Source: Spinacia oleracea
Taxonomy: Eukaryota > Streptophyta > Magnoliopsida > Caryophyllales > Amaranthaceae
Assembly (NCBI RefSeq): GCF_020520425.1
Contig: NC_079491.1
Coordinates: 9,473,143-9,537,142 of the forward strand
Direction: 5' to 3'
Length of the DNA stretch: 64,000 nucleotides
Under the pieces are notes generated by a model that saw only the letters and a list, made by a program, of their open reading frames with translations, had not been told where the DNA came from and made no database searches. The position numbers were made by a program, and so were the translations under genes. Below, one piece after another: positions 23,429 to 37,009 of the stretch; the stretch's first letter is position 1, and each line of letters begins with the position of its first letter.

Positions 23429-26400
23429 ATGGGAGGCCAAGATTCCTCCTCCTCCTCTTCATCGTTGCCGGCGTCGGAGTATTTCTCCGGCGACCGGAAC
23501 TCTAGTTCTCCGGTGCGAGTCCTTGTGTTTTTTCATAAGGCGTTTAGAGGGGAGCTTGGCGAGCTCCTGCGCTTGGCCAATGACGCCGTCGCTGCTTCCA
23601 ACGAGAGTGATAAGCGTCGCCGGGAAACGGCGGTGGTTGAGCTTCGGAGGAGGCTTGAGTTCTTTAGAACTGTGTTTAGGTACCACTGCGCTGCTGAAGA
23701 TGAGGTATATTTCGCCTTTTTCCCTCTCTTAATTTTCGTTTTTTTTTTTCGTTGCAATTGTTTAGATGAAATTGGGAGATGACTAGGTGAGAGAAATGGA
23801 TTGGAAAATTGAGAAGAAATTAGAGTACTTTGGGGAATTGGGGGTGTTTGATTGTGCTATGGGGGGAATATTTTCTTAAATTCAAGTCAAAATTTGTGGA
23901 AAAAGAAATTTATTCATTCTTATATTCCAAGGTACATCGTATCTTGGTACAATTATACTCCCAAAGTTGGGTTTGGATTCCCTTATCCTTCCCCATTCCG
24001 AAGAGCTTAACGTGGGTAGCGGGCTGATTTATCGGCTTATGAAAAGATCCAATTTGAACTTAGGTTACAATTGAATCTTTCTTTCCAAAAGGGTCCAAGG
24101 TAGTTTTCTTACCAAAAAAAATAATGAAAATTATTGCGCTTCATCAAATTTATTACTCCCTCTCTTTCGTAATAATTGTACTCTCTTTGTCCCAAATTAA
24201 TCGTAAACTTACCTCTGCCCAAAGTTTTAGTTGTTCTAATATGGGACACAGAGGAAAAAGGAAAGTGTAACAACTACTCTGGGACGGAGGCAGTAGTATT
24301 TTTTCAAACACAAGGAAGATTAAGGTGGATGTATTGGGTCTATTGGCCCGTAGAGGGGTAACTTAGTTGCTCAAATCTTCCACAAAATTGTCTATATGGC
24401 TACATGCCCCAGAAAAGGAAACATTGCAATTATTACAAACATCCAATTTTGGAAAGAGTTCAATTAATTTCAGCACATGTTACTCATATGTCGTGTACAT
24501 GTGTTTGATAAATACTTCGTCCCAGTCTTTTCAGTTGATATTGTTTTTTGGATTTAATATTTGAATGGACTTTTTTTTAAGTTAAAATTGATATCAATTA
24601 AAAGCTGTTTTTTTTTTTTTTTTGCGAACATATGTATTTTCTGATTCACTAGTGTATAGTATGTACTAATGTATGAAGTATTGATTAAAATTGTTTTTTT
24701 TAAAATGATTTTGACTAACTCTACCATTTTTATTGATCGATATAGATTCCTATCAAAAGAAAATTTAATTTACAAGAATAGCCTAAGGAATGACTTTGTT
24801 TAGTGACATATTTATCGTTGCTCCATAGAAAAATGTTAAATCCATCGCAGGTAGACATGTAGTAAAATTATACGATCCAAAAACTTATAAAATTTTCAAT
24901 TATTAATTTCTACAAAATGTTTGCGGTAAGTGAATAACTATTTCCACTATCACTTCTAACCATATAATGTATGCCGAAAAGGTGAAAATAGAAAGAATCC
25001 TATGCAGTAGTGATTGACGTACTATGATCATTTTGGTCAAAAGAGAATGATACACGATATCCAGAAACAAGGTTAACGATATGAGTATGACCCTCTCCGT
25101 ACAAACTTGTTGATTCCTTTAGTTTATTAACGATGGCAATAACGATACGCATGTGAGCAATCTTCCACACTCGATCTTGCGACACCTTTCTAATGTTCGA
25201 GGTGGTTATAGTAGCATACCATGGATCCTGTGTGTGATGTGAGGATCCTGTGTGTGCTACTTGAGTTCATCGATGAAAAAAGTCATACGAATACTTTTTA
25301 AATAATTTCAAAGGTCATTTAGGTTTTGTTGTTCAATTCTAAAAGACGGGTACGTTGGAATAACTCAAGGTTAATGATAGATAATATTCCCAGAATATTG
25401 TTATGATCTACTTAATGTAATTAGATTACTTATTATGTTTGTTTTCCTAACACATCTAGACCAATGGCATGACCAATAAAAACATTGATATGGTAAACAA
25501 TCCAGTTAAGGATTTTCACAGAATCCATTTAGGCCTACATTTGAGACCTCACTAATGTACAAATGACCCTTTATGCCAATTTATAGGTCACCATCCCCTT
25601 AGTGTAGAATATTCATACTCTAGAACATTTTATACAATTCCTACCAGGAAATGTCCTACACTTTCTAGAATGTTCCCACCTCCAATGAACTCCTACGTGC
25701 AAAGAGACTTTTATAACTATTATACAACATATACAAGATTGTCTAAATATATCCCATCTAGGACCCACCGGACAAAATCATGCTAGAATGCCCAAGACCA
25801 TCCTAGAGCAATCTAGTAGCTTATGAACCCATCCACTCGAGAAATGCTGCAAAATAAGCCTTTTTCGGTCCTGGAAAATTTGTCCCGACCATGGGCTAAA
25901 CAGAAGGAATCACTGAAATGTTATGATCTAGTCCCATGAAACATCACATGTGACTATGTGAGTATTCCACATTGACAAGAGAAGAGAGACATGTTCACTT
26001 TATAAGGCTAAGGGGCTATTCCTTTATTTTCATCTGGTTCACAAAACCTAATCGTTACAATGGAAAATATTGTGGAAATATCCCTAAATAATAGCTTGGT
26101 GGGTTAATCCTTCATTGTTAATTAGTTTTGGATGTAATCCCTCTTAGGCTTTGCTCAAGACCAATTGGTAGAAGGTACACCCGGTTGCACGTAGTTCTAC
26201 GTGTAATCAGTTCATTTTATACTTTTAACCCATCAAAAGCATATTTTTATAGTTTAAAAGCACATATTGACAAATTAAAAACACATTGTTACAGATGAAT
26301 ATCAAAGTTTTGCAAGTAGAAGGAAATGAAAAATATATAAGTATGTGCTTTTAAATCGTTAATGTGCTTTTAAGTATGTAAATGTGCTTTTAAGCCGTAA

Positions 26401-29400
26401 AAATATGTGCTTTTAACCCGGTTGCATGTAGAACTACATACAACCGGGTGTACCTTATAATTTGCCGCTCACGACACATTGATCACGTACAAGTCCATTT
26501 TAGTCCGTTTCTCCAAGATGTTAACGAGTTTGTTTTATCCATTCTGGCAACCCCTTTACAATCCTATCCTTTTTACCCAAAACATTTACACCTTTTCATT
26601 CCCTCTCTCTTACTTTATCTACCTTTTTCCACCCGTCTACCTTTTGCACTCGCTCTTTTACTTTATCTTTTGCTTACACCCACTCACCACACCAAAACTC
26701 TTTGTCCTTTGTCTTAATGTTTGTGAAAATAGTAAATGTTAACGTCTTACAGAAACGGAGGCAGTACTCCATCATTTCCTTTTTAAATGCATCACTTTGA
26801 CTATGACATTATTCATATACTTTGAGTTGAACTTTTACTATTATATAAATTCAAATAGCATTCAAATATTGTTGGATTAGTCATAATAAATATTTTCATA
26901 TTTACCAACCTTTTATAATTTTTACAAATAGAAAATTATAAATAATAAATGGTCAAACGATGTATAGGCAAGTGTGCCGGTCAAGGTGATGCATTTGAAA
27001 AGGAACGAAGGGAGTAATAATCTTACCACCTAGTAATTGTGTTCTTAGAATATTAGAACACTCCTCTTTTTGGTGTTTTAGGTGGAGGAGAGGGTAAGAA
27101 AATTGTTGTACCATTTACAACCTGTAGCTGTGTTGTTCTATTACCAAGAACAAGATATACTAATGTGAAGACTTTGTTCTCTACAAATTTCATTGAACCC
27201 AAAACATGACTGATCTTTATTTATTTTCCAACAGGTTATATTTTTTGCTCTAGATGCACGTGTGAAAAACATTGCTTGTACATACTTCCTAGAACACCAT
27301 ACAATTGATTCTGTATTTGATTCAATCTTTTCCCGTCTAAAAGACATACTGGAGGACCACGGGAGTATATGTCAAGAATTTCAAGAACTTGCCTTTCATA
27401 TTAGCACTCTACAGGGGTCTATTTGTCAGCATATGGTGAAAGAAGAACAGCAGGTATAGAATTGGTAGCATCTCCTTTTAGAAAACATGCATTCTTCAGA
27501 TAGTGCATCCAACCATTCAAGATCTCTTTCCTCTTTCAATTTTATTTAATAGTGCATTGTCAACTCCCAAAAATTTTGTATGAAAAATAGATTTAAATAT
27601 TTTCAAGGTTTCAACATTTATACACTAATACACTTAATGAATTTTGGGATTATTTGCTTTTTCAATGCAAAAGAGATATAGCTGGTAAGACATCATTTAT
27701 TTTATTTGAATTGTACGGTTATACATTTCCCTTATTTTTCGTTACTTCTTTGGAAATTTGATGCTTCTTGCCATGATTTTGTATTTAATTCCTTAGGCTC
27801 CTTCAAAGTTGTGTTCTTGTTCCGGAACTAGTAGTCATATCAGTCACTTCCTACAGTCATTAACAGAAAGATGTTCAAGTGATTACTATGTTTGTTCGAT
27901 CTTTATGTACCTTGAAAGAGGGGGGATACGATCTTGCTAATGTACCATCAGGTTATAGTTGAACTTTTTGACTAACATACTGCAATAAACTGATACGAGG
28001 GGTGTAGGGGGTACTTTAGGAAATAGCATATAACGTTGTTAGCTTGAAGAAGAAGCTACTTAATCTGTGAGTAGAAGCTCTATGAATAGAGAAGATTAGG
28101 GAGAGGGAAATTTGTTGAATATTGACGACTTGACGAGTGTTTGGTTGAGGTTTTATAGTTCATTGGGAGAGAATCAAACCTCTTGAAAGCTTGAATATCA
28201 TCACATTTTCTGTATTTTCCAGCTTACTAATCAAATCATCTTCTTCCATAATTTTCTGCCATTATTGATGTCTAGCTATGTTAATTAAGCACACACATCC
28301 ATGGTGACGGGAGGTACACATCTAATTTAACTCATCCCACTGTAATTTATCATCAAGTGCTTACGAGTTACAAACACTTACCCTATAGAAAGATCTTTAC
28401 CGGATATACCAAAATGGCTGACAAGATGATTATTTTGGAACGAAGGGAGTATTGAATATCATCTTTGTGTGTGATTTTAGTTTATGACATTCTATTAGAA
28501 TTAGATTTACTTGGACACTAAGCCTTTTACCTTCCCCCACCACTCCCTCTTCGAGCTACTGTTGAATTTAGAATTGATGTCATAGAAGTGGTTAGATCAG
28601 ATGTCAATTTCTTATGAAGATGAATGATACATTAACTAGGCTCTCAAGGAATCAAATATCCAACATTTGAGAGACCAAATGTGTTAAATGCCAACAAAAT
28701 GCCTGTCTAAGTTGCATGCTTACCTTCACCCATTTACATTGCATAATGGTTATTCTTAGCTTATGTTAACCATACCTCGCCGCTCCTATGGCAGGTGTTC
28801 CCTCTACTAGTGAGCCAATTCTCCGATGAAGAGCAAGGTTTCCTCCTTTGGCAGTTAATGTGTAGTGTCCCTGTGGTGCTCATGGAGGACCTATTTCCAT
28901 GGTTAGCTTGTTTTCTTGCTCCAGAAGAACAATTGGACTTGAAACATATCATGAGAAAAATTGTGCCTCAAGATAAAATGCTACAAGAAGTATATTTCTA
29001 ACTGAACTGTATCTCCTATTATAAGTCGTCTTTCTGATTCTAATGGTAGAAATCATTCTCTGAAGGTGGTGTTTTTCTGGATTGATAAGACTGCTCAACC
29101 ATCCTCAGGAGGTTGCGTAAATCATGATGAATCATCTAAGTGTCCTGATCAAAGGGATACTTTGAAAGACATCTCCAAACTTTGTCTGCTCAAAACCTCC
29201 AATGAAAGTAATCAGTCAGATTTTCTGTCAAAAGTCAAGGACAGCCCGTTTGACGGCCTTCTTCTTTGGCATGCTGCCATTAGGTCTGACTTTAAAGAAA
29301 TTTTAGACAAGCTCTATACAACAGGATCAAAGGAATTCTCCATATTGGCGTCACTGCTTGTTCGGATTAACTTCCTTACAGATGTGCTGATCTTTTATAG

Positions 29401-32400
29401 GTAACTAGCTCTAACTACCTCTAAATATTTGGAATCAATTTGACCATTGGCACTTCTTGTTAGCCTTTTGTACTTCTTTGTTGTAAGTTTTTCATGAAAG
29501 TGTAGCTTTTTTTTACAGTGATGCATTGGAAAGAATATTTTATCCATTGTTAGAAGATGCCTCTGTACTTCCGACATCAGACTCATACAAAGCATTTCCT
29601 TGCAAAAATGAAATTGAAGGATTTCAGAAGATCATATTCGGTGCTACTCAGATTAATTTTTCTAATCCGAACTTTTTCAAGATGATATGTAATAAGATGG
29701 AAGATTTAGTCCTGGCGACTAGTAAGCACTTGTCTTTCCAAGAAACAGAGGTATGTAGCTCACCTTATTTTATGTATGACAGAAATCGTTAAGTTGGTAT
29801 ATGTTAAGCTGTTTCAGCAGTTGCAAACAGGCTATAACCACCGAACTTTCCTGTCTCACTGCTTTCAATTGTTGTTCAGGTTTTTCCTTTCATCAGCAAG
29901 AACTATGCCCATGAAACCCAACAGAAGTTGCTGTTCAAGAGTCTTTGTATGCTGCCCCTTGGCCTGTTAAAGTGTGTGACAACTTGGTTTTCATCTCACT
30001 TGCCGAAGGATAAGTTGAAGTGTATTTTACATGGCATTAAGCAATCTGGCTTTCTTGATAAACCTTTTGCGTCCCTTTTACATAAATGGATTCGCATAGG
30101 TTACTCTGCCAAATTTACTATGGAAGATTTGCGGGAGATGTTCAATAGCAGGGTATCTTACATGTTTGAGCAGTTTAGAGAGGATATAGATCCCACAACA
30201 AAACAAAGATCTTTAAACAGCTCCAACTTCTTTTCTCATTCTTTAAGCAAGTGTTTCCAGCGAAATGAGAAGCATGGGACACTGTATTCTAGTGGCATTA
30301 ACTTGCTCGTGTTTTCTTCACGATCTTTAAATCAGGTGTATACCTTTTCTGGATCTTCCATTGAAGCAGTTTCTGCTAATCACCGAGAACCAAGGCCAAT
30401 GGATCACATCTATTATTTCCACAAAGCCATAAAAAAGGACCTTGAGTCCTTAGTTCTTGACTCAACTAAGCTATCCAAAAACGTGGACCTTTTTGTGGAG
30501 TTCAACCGACACTTCCGGCTAGTGCGATCTTTATATGAACTTCATAGTGAAACCGAAGATCGGGTGGCATTTCCAGCTCTGGAGGCAAAGCAAAAGGTTC
30601 AAAACCTTACACAGTCTTATACAATTGACCACAAACTAGAAGGTGACTGCTTTAATAGAGTTTCAGGAATTTTGGATCAGATGTCTGAATTGTATAATAC
30701 ACTTTCTGGTTCAAGTGTTGATGAAGTAGGTCCAGCATTAGTGAAGTTTCATCAGTTGTGTGTAAGGCTCCAAGATAGTTGTAAATTGCTGGAGAGGATA
30801 TTGAATGATCACATACATCGGGAAGAGATTGAACTTTGGCCTTTGTTTAGAGAGTATTTCTCCACTGAAGAACAGGAAAAAATTGTAGGGTACATGCTTG
30901 GAAGAACACGGGCAGAGATTTTGCAAAAAATGATAGTATGGCTTATGGCCTCTTTAACATCAGAAGAGCAGCAAGCTATGATGAGCTACTGGCGCAAAGC
31001 TACTAAATATACCAAGTTCGATGAGTGGTTAGGAGAATGGTGGGAAGGAATGGAGAGCTATGTTTGTGCTGAGGCAGAAAAGCCAGATTTTTCTTGTTCA
31101 TCAGCAACAGACTCCCTAGATCTTGAAGCGAAGCATTCGTCTCTGAGTGTTTCTCATGACCGAGGGAAAAACTTCAGAATTGAAAATGTGAAGTATTTGC
31201 ATGATGAGGCGAACAATGTCAATAAGGTTAAAAAAAGGGAAGGTCTTGATAAGGACAACAAGAAGCATAAATCTTCAGATAATAAAATGCTCCTTGGTGA
31301 GAAAGACAACCCCAAGAGAGAAGGGAATCTCACTGATTCAATAAGCGAACTGGAGGCTGCTATGAGAAAGGTGTCACAGGACTCTTCTTTGGATCTACAA
31401 GCAAAAACACGAATAATGCAGGATTTGATGACAAGGTTGGTTTTTTATTTGTTCCTTAGCTTCCCTTTTTCCCCTTCTAATATGCCTTCTACATATGAAT
31501 TCATGACACATCATCTGAACCATGTAGTGAGATAATTAATACAATTGTATCTTGTTTCTTCTCCACCTCTGTTCTTCATGATTCAGATTTACTTGAATCA
31601 GAGAAATTGATTTACTGAGATCAGTTTCACAGTCTTCCCCCTCGTTTTGTGTTATATGATCATCATACCCTATTTGGTTGATCACTTTTGAATATTTATC
31701 CTGTTTCGAATTTCTTGTACTATTGCCCTCATAGGTCATACCCATCGTGCTGGTCTGTGAGCTCATGAATTTTATTTTTGGATAAATTGAACATAGAACC
31801 CCTTCGATCTACTAGGCTGGATTGGCAAATTGAACATAAATTTTCTGCCTCATGCACCTTTCATATGTGGATAAAACCCCTTCTATTTATGTCAAGTTTA
31901 CGATATTGCTATTTTTCTTGGATTATTACACCCATAGGAGGGATATTTAGGTTTTCATATGCTCTAGAATCTTAATTAGAGCACTTTTACACAGATTCGT
32001 GGCTCTAAACATACTTGTATACTTGGGTGTCATGGCTTAGTTGTTTTGTTAAACAGCTATTCACTCCATTTCTAAATAGATTTGAAGATTTCCTAAAATG
32101 GACGTCCCGGAAATCTATTTTTTTATTTTTATTTTTGCAAGTAAAATGAAATTTATTACCAAAGATCAGGAAAACAACTAGCAAAAGCTAGACAACAACC
32201 CAGCTACAAAACAAAGGAGCAAGACCCTAGCAGCGCCCCTACTAAATCCCCACATTTCCTCTTGTTTTTTTTTCTTTTCAGTATCCACTATTCATAATAT
32301 CCATGCCAAACCCAAGTGTGATTTATTTAGGGATGAAGGAAGTAAATGAAGACATGTATTGTGTTATTTTGAATCTATTCATTTGGATTCTCTTTAATTG

Positions 32401-34965
32401 AGCATGATGATTTTCTTGTATTCTCATAGTAGCCTTTCTTGAGTTGACCTTGTTGCTTCTCAAAATCTCTATGAAATACGTACGTTTAATGGCATCTAAA
32501 TTCATGCTTGTTCTCTGCCATTCTTTAGCCATTGCGTTCCACAATCACTACCTGATTCAAATGTTGTGATTACAAGCGAGCCTGGAAAGCTTCCTGGTCA
32601 ATTTCCCTCATATAGGGACACAGGAGACTCTGTATTTGGTTGCAAACACTACAAACAGAACTGCAAGCTTGTCGCAGCTTGTTGTAACCAGATTTTTACT
32701 TGTAGACACTGCCATGACGAGGTTTCCGATCACGTGATGGATAGGTAAATTTATAATAAGTGTTGTCCTTTTACTTGTTTACGAAAGTGTCATTTCTCAA
32801 TTAATGAACACATGTGCAGGAAATCCACAACCCAAATGATGTGCATGATGTGCCTAGAAACTCAACCAATTGGACGCACTTGCATGACTCCTTCCTGCAA
32901 CAAGTATTCTATGGCGAAATATTATTGCAAGATTTGTCGATTATTCGACGATAACAGGTTAATTTTCCGTGGAGCACTCTATTCTTTATTCTTATAAAAG
33001 ATGTGGTCTCTGAAGTTTCTCTAACTATATTTATTAGACAGGGAGATCTATCACTGCCCCTATTGTAACTTATGCCGACTTGGAAAAGGATTGGGGATTG
33101 ACTATTTCCATTGCATGAAATGTAACGCATGCATGTCCCGAACTGTTTCAACCTCGCATGTATGCAGGGAGAAGTGCATTGAGGATAAGTGTCCCATATG
33201 CCATGACGACATGTTTACTTCACGTGATCCAGTAAAGGCCCTTGTTTGTGGTCATTTGATGCACTCATCATGCTTTGAGGTATTTAAAAACCTTCCCTTG
33301 TGCCACTTTTAGGTAATTTAGAAATTGTTGAAGACCAAACAAAATGAATACTTCAATGTTACTGTTAACAGTACAAAAATCAAAAAAAAATAAATGATAA
33401 ATTGGTACCGACTCTGTGATCAAAGAAACTTCCTGTTAAGATAAGTGTCCTATTGGCTATTGTAGGTAGTGTAAAAGAAATAATAGGAAAAAGTTTGATG
33501 ATGAGTAAAAATTGACCATCTATATATATGGTTGATATTCATTGGGGTAATGTTTTTTTTTATCAGAACACATATTGTATCACACTAAATAAAACAGGTA
33601 CAATCTATAAAAAAAATCGCTTTTAGATCTAGTGTTTCCTTTACTTGAATACTTTTACTTAAAGATTGAATCATTGTATAATAAACAAAACCTAGTTTTC
33701 ACTCAGAACATACAAAATGTTTTGAATTTTATCAAACTTCACTCACATTTATATAGTACGGTTATTCGATTGCTTTTGCTTAAACTTATTTCCTTCTAAT
33801 ATGACCATGTGTGAATCCTAATATATTGATCACAAACCATGTGTGCCTTGTGTATTAAATATAAACATAGTATTCCATACTACACTAATCTAATGTATTA
33901 ACCCACTTAGTATATGATTTATTGATAAATAACAATATTTTAATTCTTTAAATAATTCCAGAAGTAATCATTTGGCTTAATCATATTATCTTGTAAAAGT
34001 AAATTCTGAAATTCTTGAATATGCTGCCTTGAGGGAATTATATTAAAACCCAGAAAGTTAAAGTTAAAGTGAGATAATTGTCATATACTTCATAGATGAG
34101 ACCCTTTTCAAGTAAGGCATCAAAGTTTCTAAACGTTCCCTGCCCTTTTATTGATGATAAAGGTCACAAGTTGCGACAATTTTTAGTTGTCGCAATCTTA
34201 CGTGTCGCAGTTTAATTGGCACATATAGGCGCCACGTAGGCTATGCGTCATCAGAATATTTTTACTACTAATACAATATTTTTACTATGAAAATATGTAA
34301 ATAGGGTTGTCGATATAAAGAAAGAAACAAATTAAAATATTAAGATTTTCCTACCTTTTTTTGTAAAATGTATAATATGTTATATAAATTAAATATTTTA
34401 GTTTTCAATTTAAATCATGACACATAAGCATGCCATGTCATCATTGTGACACAGCGTAAAGGTCGCATGTTGCGACCTTTATCATTTTCGTTCTTTCTGA
34501 ACTGTTTTACATGGTGGACAGGTGTACACTTGCACGCGCTATACATGCCCAGTATGCAGTAAGTCCCTTGGTGACATCAATGACATGCAGGTCTGTATTA
34601 CTCTTTAAGTGTTTCAGTTCATCACTTGACTATGATCACATAAGTTCACTAAAGGAACAGAAGTCACATAATTCAGTTCTTAAAATTGGAAAGGTGTTCT
34701 GCAGGTGTTGTTCGGAATGTGGGATGCACTTTTGGCTGAAGAGAAATTGCAAATGCCAGAGGAATACATTGGGCGAACTCAGGTTAGTGCGATCTTTAGT
34801 AAACAGATAATTCATCTAGGTTAACTATGTAATGTGTAATCATAACTGGTTTTAAAACTCCAGGCCATACTATGCAATGACTGTGAGAGGAAAGGAACTG
34901 CTCCCTTCCATTGGGTACATCACAAGTGTCCATTTTGCGGGTCTTACAATACCCGGCTTATATGA
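23429..34965 (+). CDS. BTSL: Hemerythrin-RING E3 ubiquitin ligase, BRUTUS-LIKE (BTSL) type, 12 exons
   Basis: Exons: 23429-23704, 27235-27453, 28795-28989, 29066-29400, 29519-29750, 29880-31435, 32529-32744, 32820-32957, 33042-33279, 34522-34590, 34705-34782, 34864-34965; all GT-AG and phase-consistent, 1217 aa. Hemerythrin 1 has H36, H86xxxE90, H113/H114, H158xxxE162. Region 2 (residues 290-420) is degenerate: the expected HxxxE is Y341...L345. Hemerythrin 3 is complete (H600, H641xxxE645, H670, H730xxxE734). Then come a CHY zinc finger (about 966-1005), CTCHY zinc finger (about 1010-1100), RING-H2 (C1106, C1109, C1125, H1127, H1130, C1133, C1144, C1147) and a C-terminal zinc ribbon (C1188 onward). 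In Arabidopsis, BTS and BTSL proteins bind iron through hemerythrin domains and ubiquitinate bHLH regulators of iron uptake. One degenerate hemerythrin region favours BTSL over BTS. Intron 1 (3.5 kb) carries the left edge of the segmental duplication; intron 9 (1.2 kb) splits the RING. The start is the first ATG before the conserved N-terminus. Confidence 0.93.
24181..24293. mobile_element. Short mariner-type MITE in BTSL intron 1
   Basis: CTCTCTTTGTCCCA and the inverted GGGACGGAGGCAG, with TA on both sides; arms are weak beyond the first 14 bases. Confidence 0.5.
26503..26764. mobile_element. MITE in BTSL intron 1 (262 bp)
   Basis: GTCCGTTTCTCCAAGATGTTAAC and the inverted GTTAACGTCTTACAGAAACGGA pair imperfectly, with TA on both sides. 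It was already present before the segmental duplication, because copy B holds it too (about 40200 to 46135), split there by later insertions. Confidence 0.65.
26767..27014. mobile_element. Mariner-type MITE adjacent to the previous one (248 bp)
   Basis: CTCCATCATTTCCTTTTTAA pairs with TTTGAAAAGGAACGAAGGGAG, with the GATGCATTT/AAATGCATC arms following. It shares the TA at 26765-26766 with its neighbour. The left half is also found in copy B (46141 on). Confidence 0.75.
34154..34485. mobile_element. Inverted-repeat element in the BTSL intron that splits the RING domain
   Basis: The ends are ATGATAAAGGTCACAAG-type and its inverted partner ending GACCTTTATCAT. Inside the left end is a small perfect hairpin (TTGCGACAA...TTGTCGCAA). 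No TSD could be settled. Non-coding. Confidence 0.6.
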
Positions 34966-35640
34966 CTCTCTTCCTTCAAATACAAGGCGGAAAAAGGGTA
35001 AAAAGCAAATACAATCTTGTAAATAGGATATTAATGTATGATTCAACCAATTTTGACACATTCAGTTTAATTAGAGTACATGTCTAGATTTGAGAGAATA
35101 GAATAGGCGACATCCTGTTGTTTAAATAATGGTAGGTTATGCTTCCTTCGAAGTATCTGGTTACATGCCTTAGGGACACTTCTTATGCTCATAACATCAA
35201 GAGCTGTATGGGACATCAGATATTAGGATGATTCCCATCAAATTATGTATTATAAGAATGATTCTTTTTGTATGATTGGCAAAGATATTCCACGAGGGTT
35301 GCAAGTAGTTTGATATATGTATTGCTGATATTGTCATTTGAGAACTATTAATACTACTATACTATCAGATTTTTGTTAGGATTTTAGAAGGGTGTAACTA
35401 TCATCATGTCATTTTGTCTGTGTGAGCATAGACTCATAGAGTCGTGTGTATAAAATGCGTTTCATTTCATTTATGTTATTGCTAAAGGAATGATTACAGT
35501 ATTTTCGTGGATAACATAATATTCATGTGTCAAATGAATAAAGAAATAAAAAAAAATTACCAGTATAGAAGTTAAGGACCGGAAAAAACATTCCTGACCA
35601 AAATTGCCTAAATGCCTATCAATGTCATTAGTTGACACTG
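34966..35640 (+). other. BTSL 3' UTR and flank
   Basis: Non-coding. AATGAATAAAGAAATAAA at about 35538 could serve for polyadenylation but may be too distal. The last 450 bases are duplicated at 47555-47962, upstream of the intact LBD gene. Confidence 0.4.
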
Positions 35641-35848
35641 GACCGGACTAGACAGACTCGCACCGGATCGAATATCGAAAATTTGATTATTTAAGACCGA
35701 AGACCGAACTGATTATGTTTTACCAAACCCGGACTGGATCGGAATAATCTGTACAAAATCCGGATCGGACCGTTTTGGACCGATTGTAGACCTATTTCTA
35801 TATATTTTTTATTTTTTCTAAAAAGTATGGCGAAAAAGAAAAAATATA

Positions 35849-36107
35849 CTTCCTCTGTTCATAAGTACTCGCAACATTTGTTATTTTAACACTATTCACA
35901 TATTTCACTTTGGCTATTGTTGGTGATTTATATGTCAAATAAAACATAGTCACGTGGGATTTTGTTAGATTCGTCTCAATACATACTTTCAAAATATCAA
36001 TTTTTTATAACTTTTGCTTGAAGAGAATTTAAGATATTAACGATCTAAATTGTGCATTGGTATGCGTGAAATTGACAAACGTTGCGAGTATTTATGAGCG
36101 GGGGAAG
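35849..36107. mobile_element. Mariner-type MITE (259 bp)
   Basis: CTTCCTCTGTTCATAAGTACTCGCAAC pairs with GTTGCGAGTATTTATGAGCGGGGGAAG (each quoted here only for its position and type); TA on both sides. Confidence 0.75.
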
Positions 36108-36173
36108 TATATAAAAAACTAATTGTTTAAGGCTTTTTTTGGAAGCTAAAGTAAAATATATCACAATATAGTA

Positions 36174-36514
36174 CTCCCTCCATTCCTAAATGATGTTCCT
36201 ATTTGGAGTTTGGGGTGGAAAATAAGAAAATGGAATCTTGTAATGATTGAGTGTAAGAGTAATGATTGGGTGTAAGAGAAAGTAATAAATAAATGAAGGA
36301 AAATAGTAAAGAAAGGAAGGAGAGAAAAGATATTTTTATTAAAGTAATAAAAAACCATAACAGTGGGGTTGGGTGAGTGAATGGGGAAATGTGAATGAAT
36401 TAAATAAGGAATGGCGGGGAAATTTATGGTAAAAAGTTATGTCCAAAAATAGAAACAGAAACATCAAATAGAAACATTTATAGAAACAGGAACATCAAAA
36501 AAGAATGGAGGGAG
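36174..36514. mobile_element. Mariner-type MITE (341 bp)
   Basis: Ends CTCCCTCCATTCCTAAATG and the inverted AAAAAGAATGGAGGGAG; TA is visible at the left only. GATGTTCCT and AGGAACATC lie just inside. Confidence 0.7.
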
Positions 36515-37009
36515 AAATATTTACAACATATTAAAGGAGAGAATTGATTTTTTAAAAAGTTTATATTATATTTATTGAGGAAAAATCGATCCGGTCCAAA
36601 ATCTGGTCTGGACCAGACCGGACCGAAGACCGGAACTTGATATTTCTCGACCCTGAGACTGGACCAATTGCCTTCGGTCCGGTCCGGTCTGGGTCGGTCC
36701 GGTCCGGTCCATTTTTTCGATCTGGACCAATTTTTGCTCACCCCTACTGGTAAGGCTGAAGTATACATCAACTATCTTCTTCATTTTTGCCGACATGCTC
36801 TGTGACTGTATATTGTGTTATATTTTTCGTCGATGGTTCAGAGGTGCATATTCAATCGGTATGGGAAATTAATTCTAAATGGAAACTAGTGGAGAAAAGA
36901 GTTTGTTTTTTTGTGTTCTGTTTTTTTCCTGATTTTTTCCCTTCTAGAGAACATGATGAATATAGTATGTGATATTTGTTTCATAATTAAACCAAAGACC
37001 AACATATTT

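Larger units (their letters stand above)
35641..36752. mobile_element. Composite insertion in copy A between the BTSL 3' flank and the LBD remnant
   Basis: Copy B reads straight through GACACTGGTAAG at 47956-47967, while copy A has about 1.1 kb here bounded by ACTGG on both sides. The ends are rich in GGTCCGGTCC / GGACCGGAC words, and the right end reads TAGGGGTGAGCAAAAATTGG on the minus strand, like many hAT-type termini. The left end lacks a matching TAGGGG terminus, so the element is probably truncated or composite. Two MITEs (35849-36107, 36174-36514) lie inside. Confidence 0.6.

Noticed and set aside
23459-23757. Minus-strand ORFs over BTSL exon 1
   Set aside because: Shadows of the GC-rich first exon.
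26448-26742. ORFs of 87-89 aa in BTSL intron 1
   Set aside because: Interior of a MITE shared with copy B; pyrimidine-rich composition.
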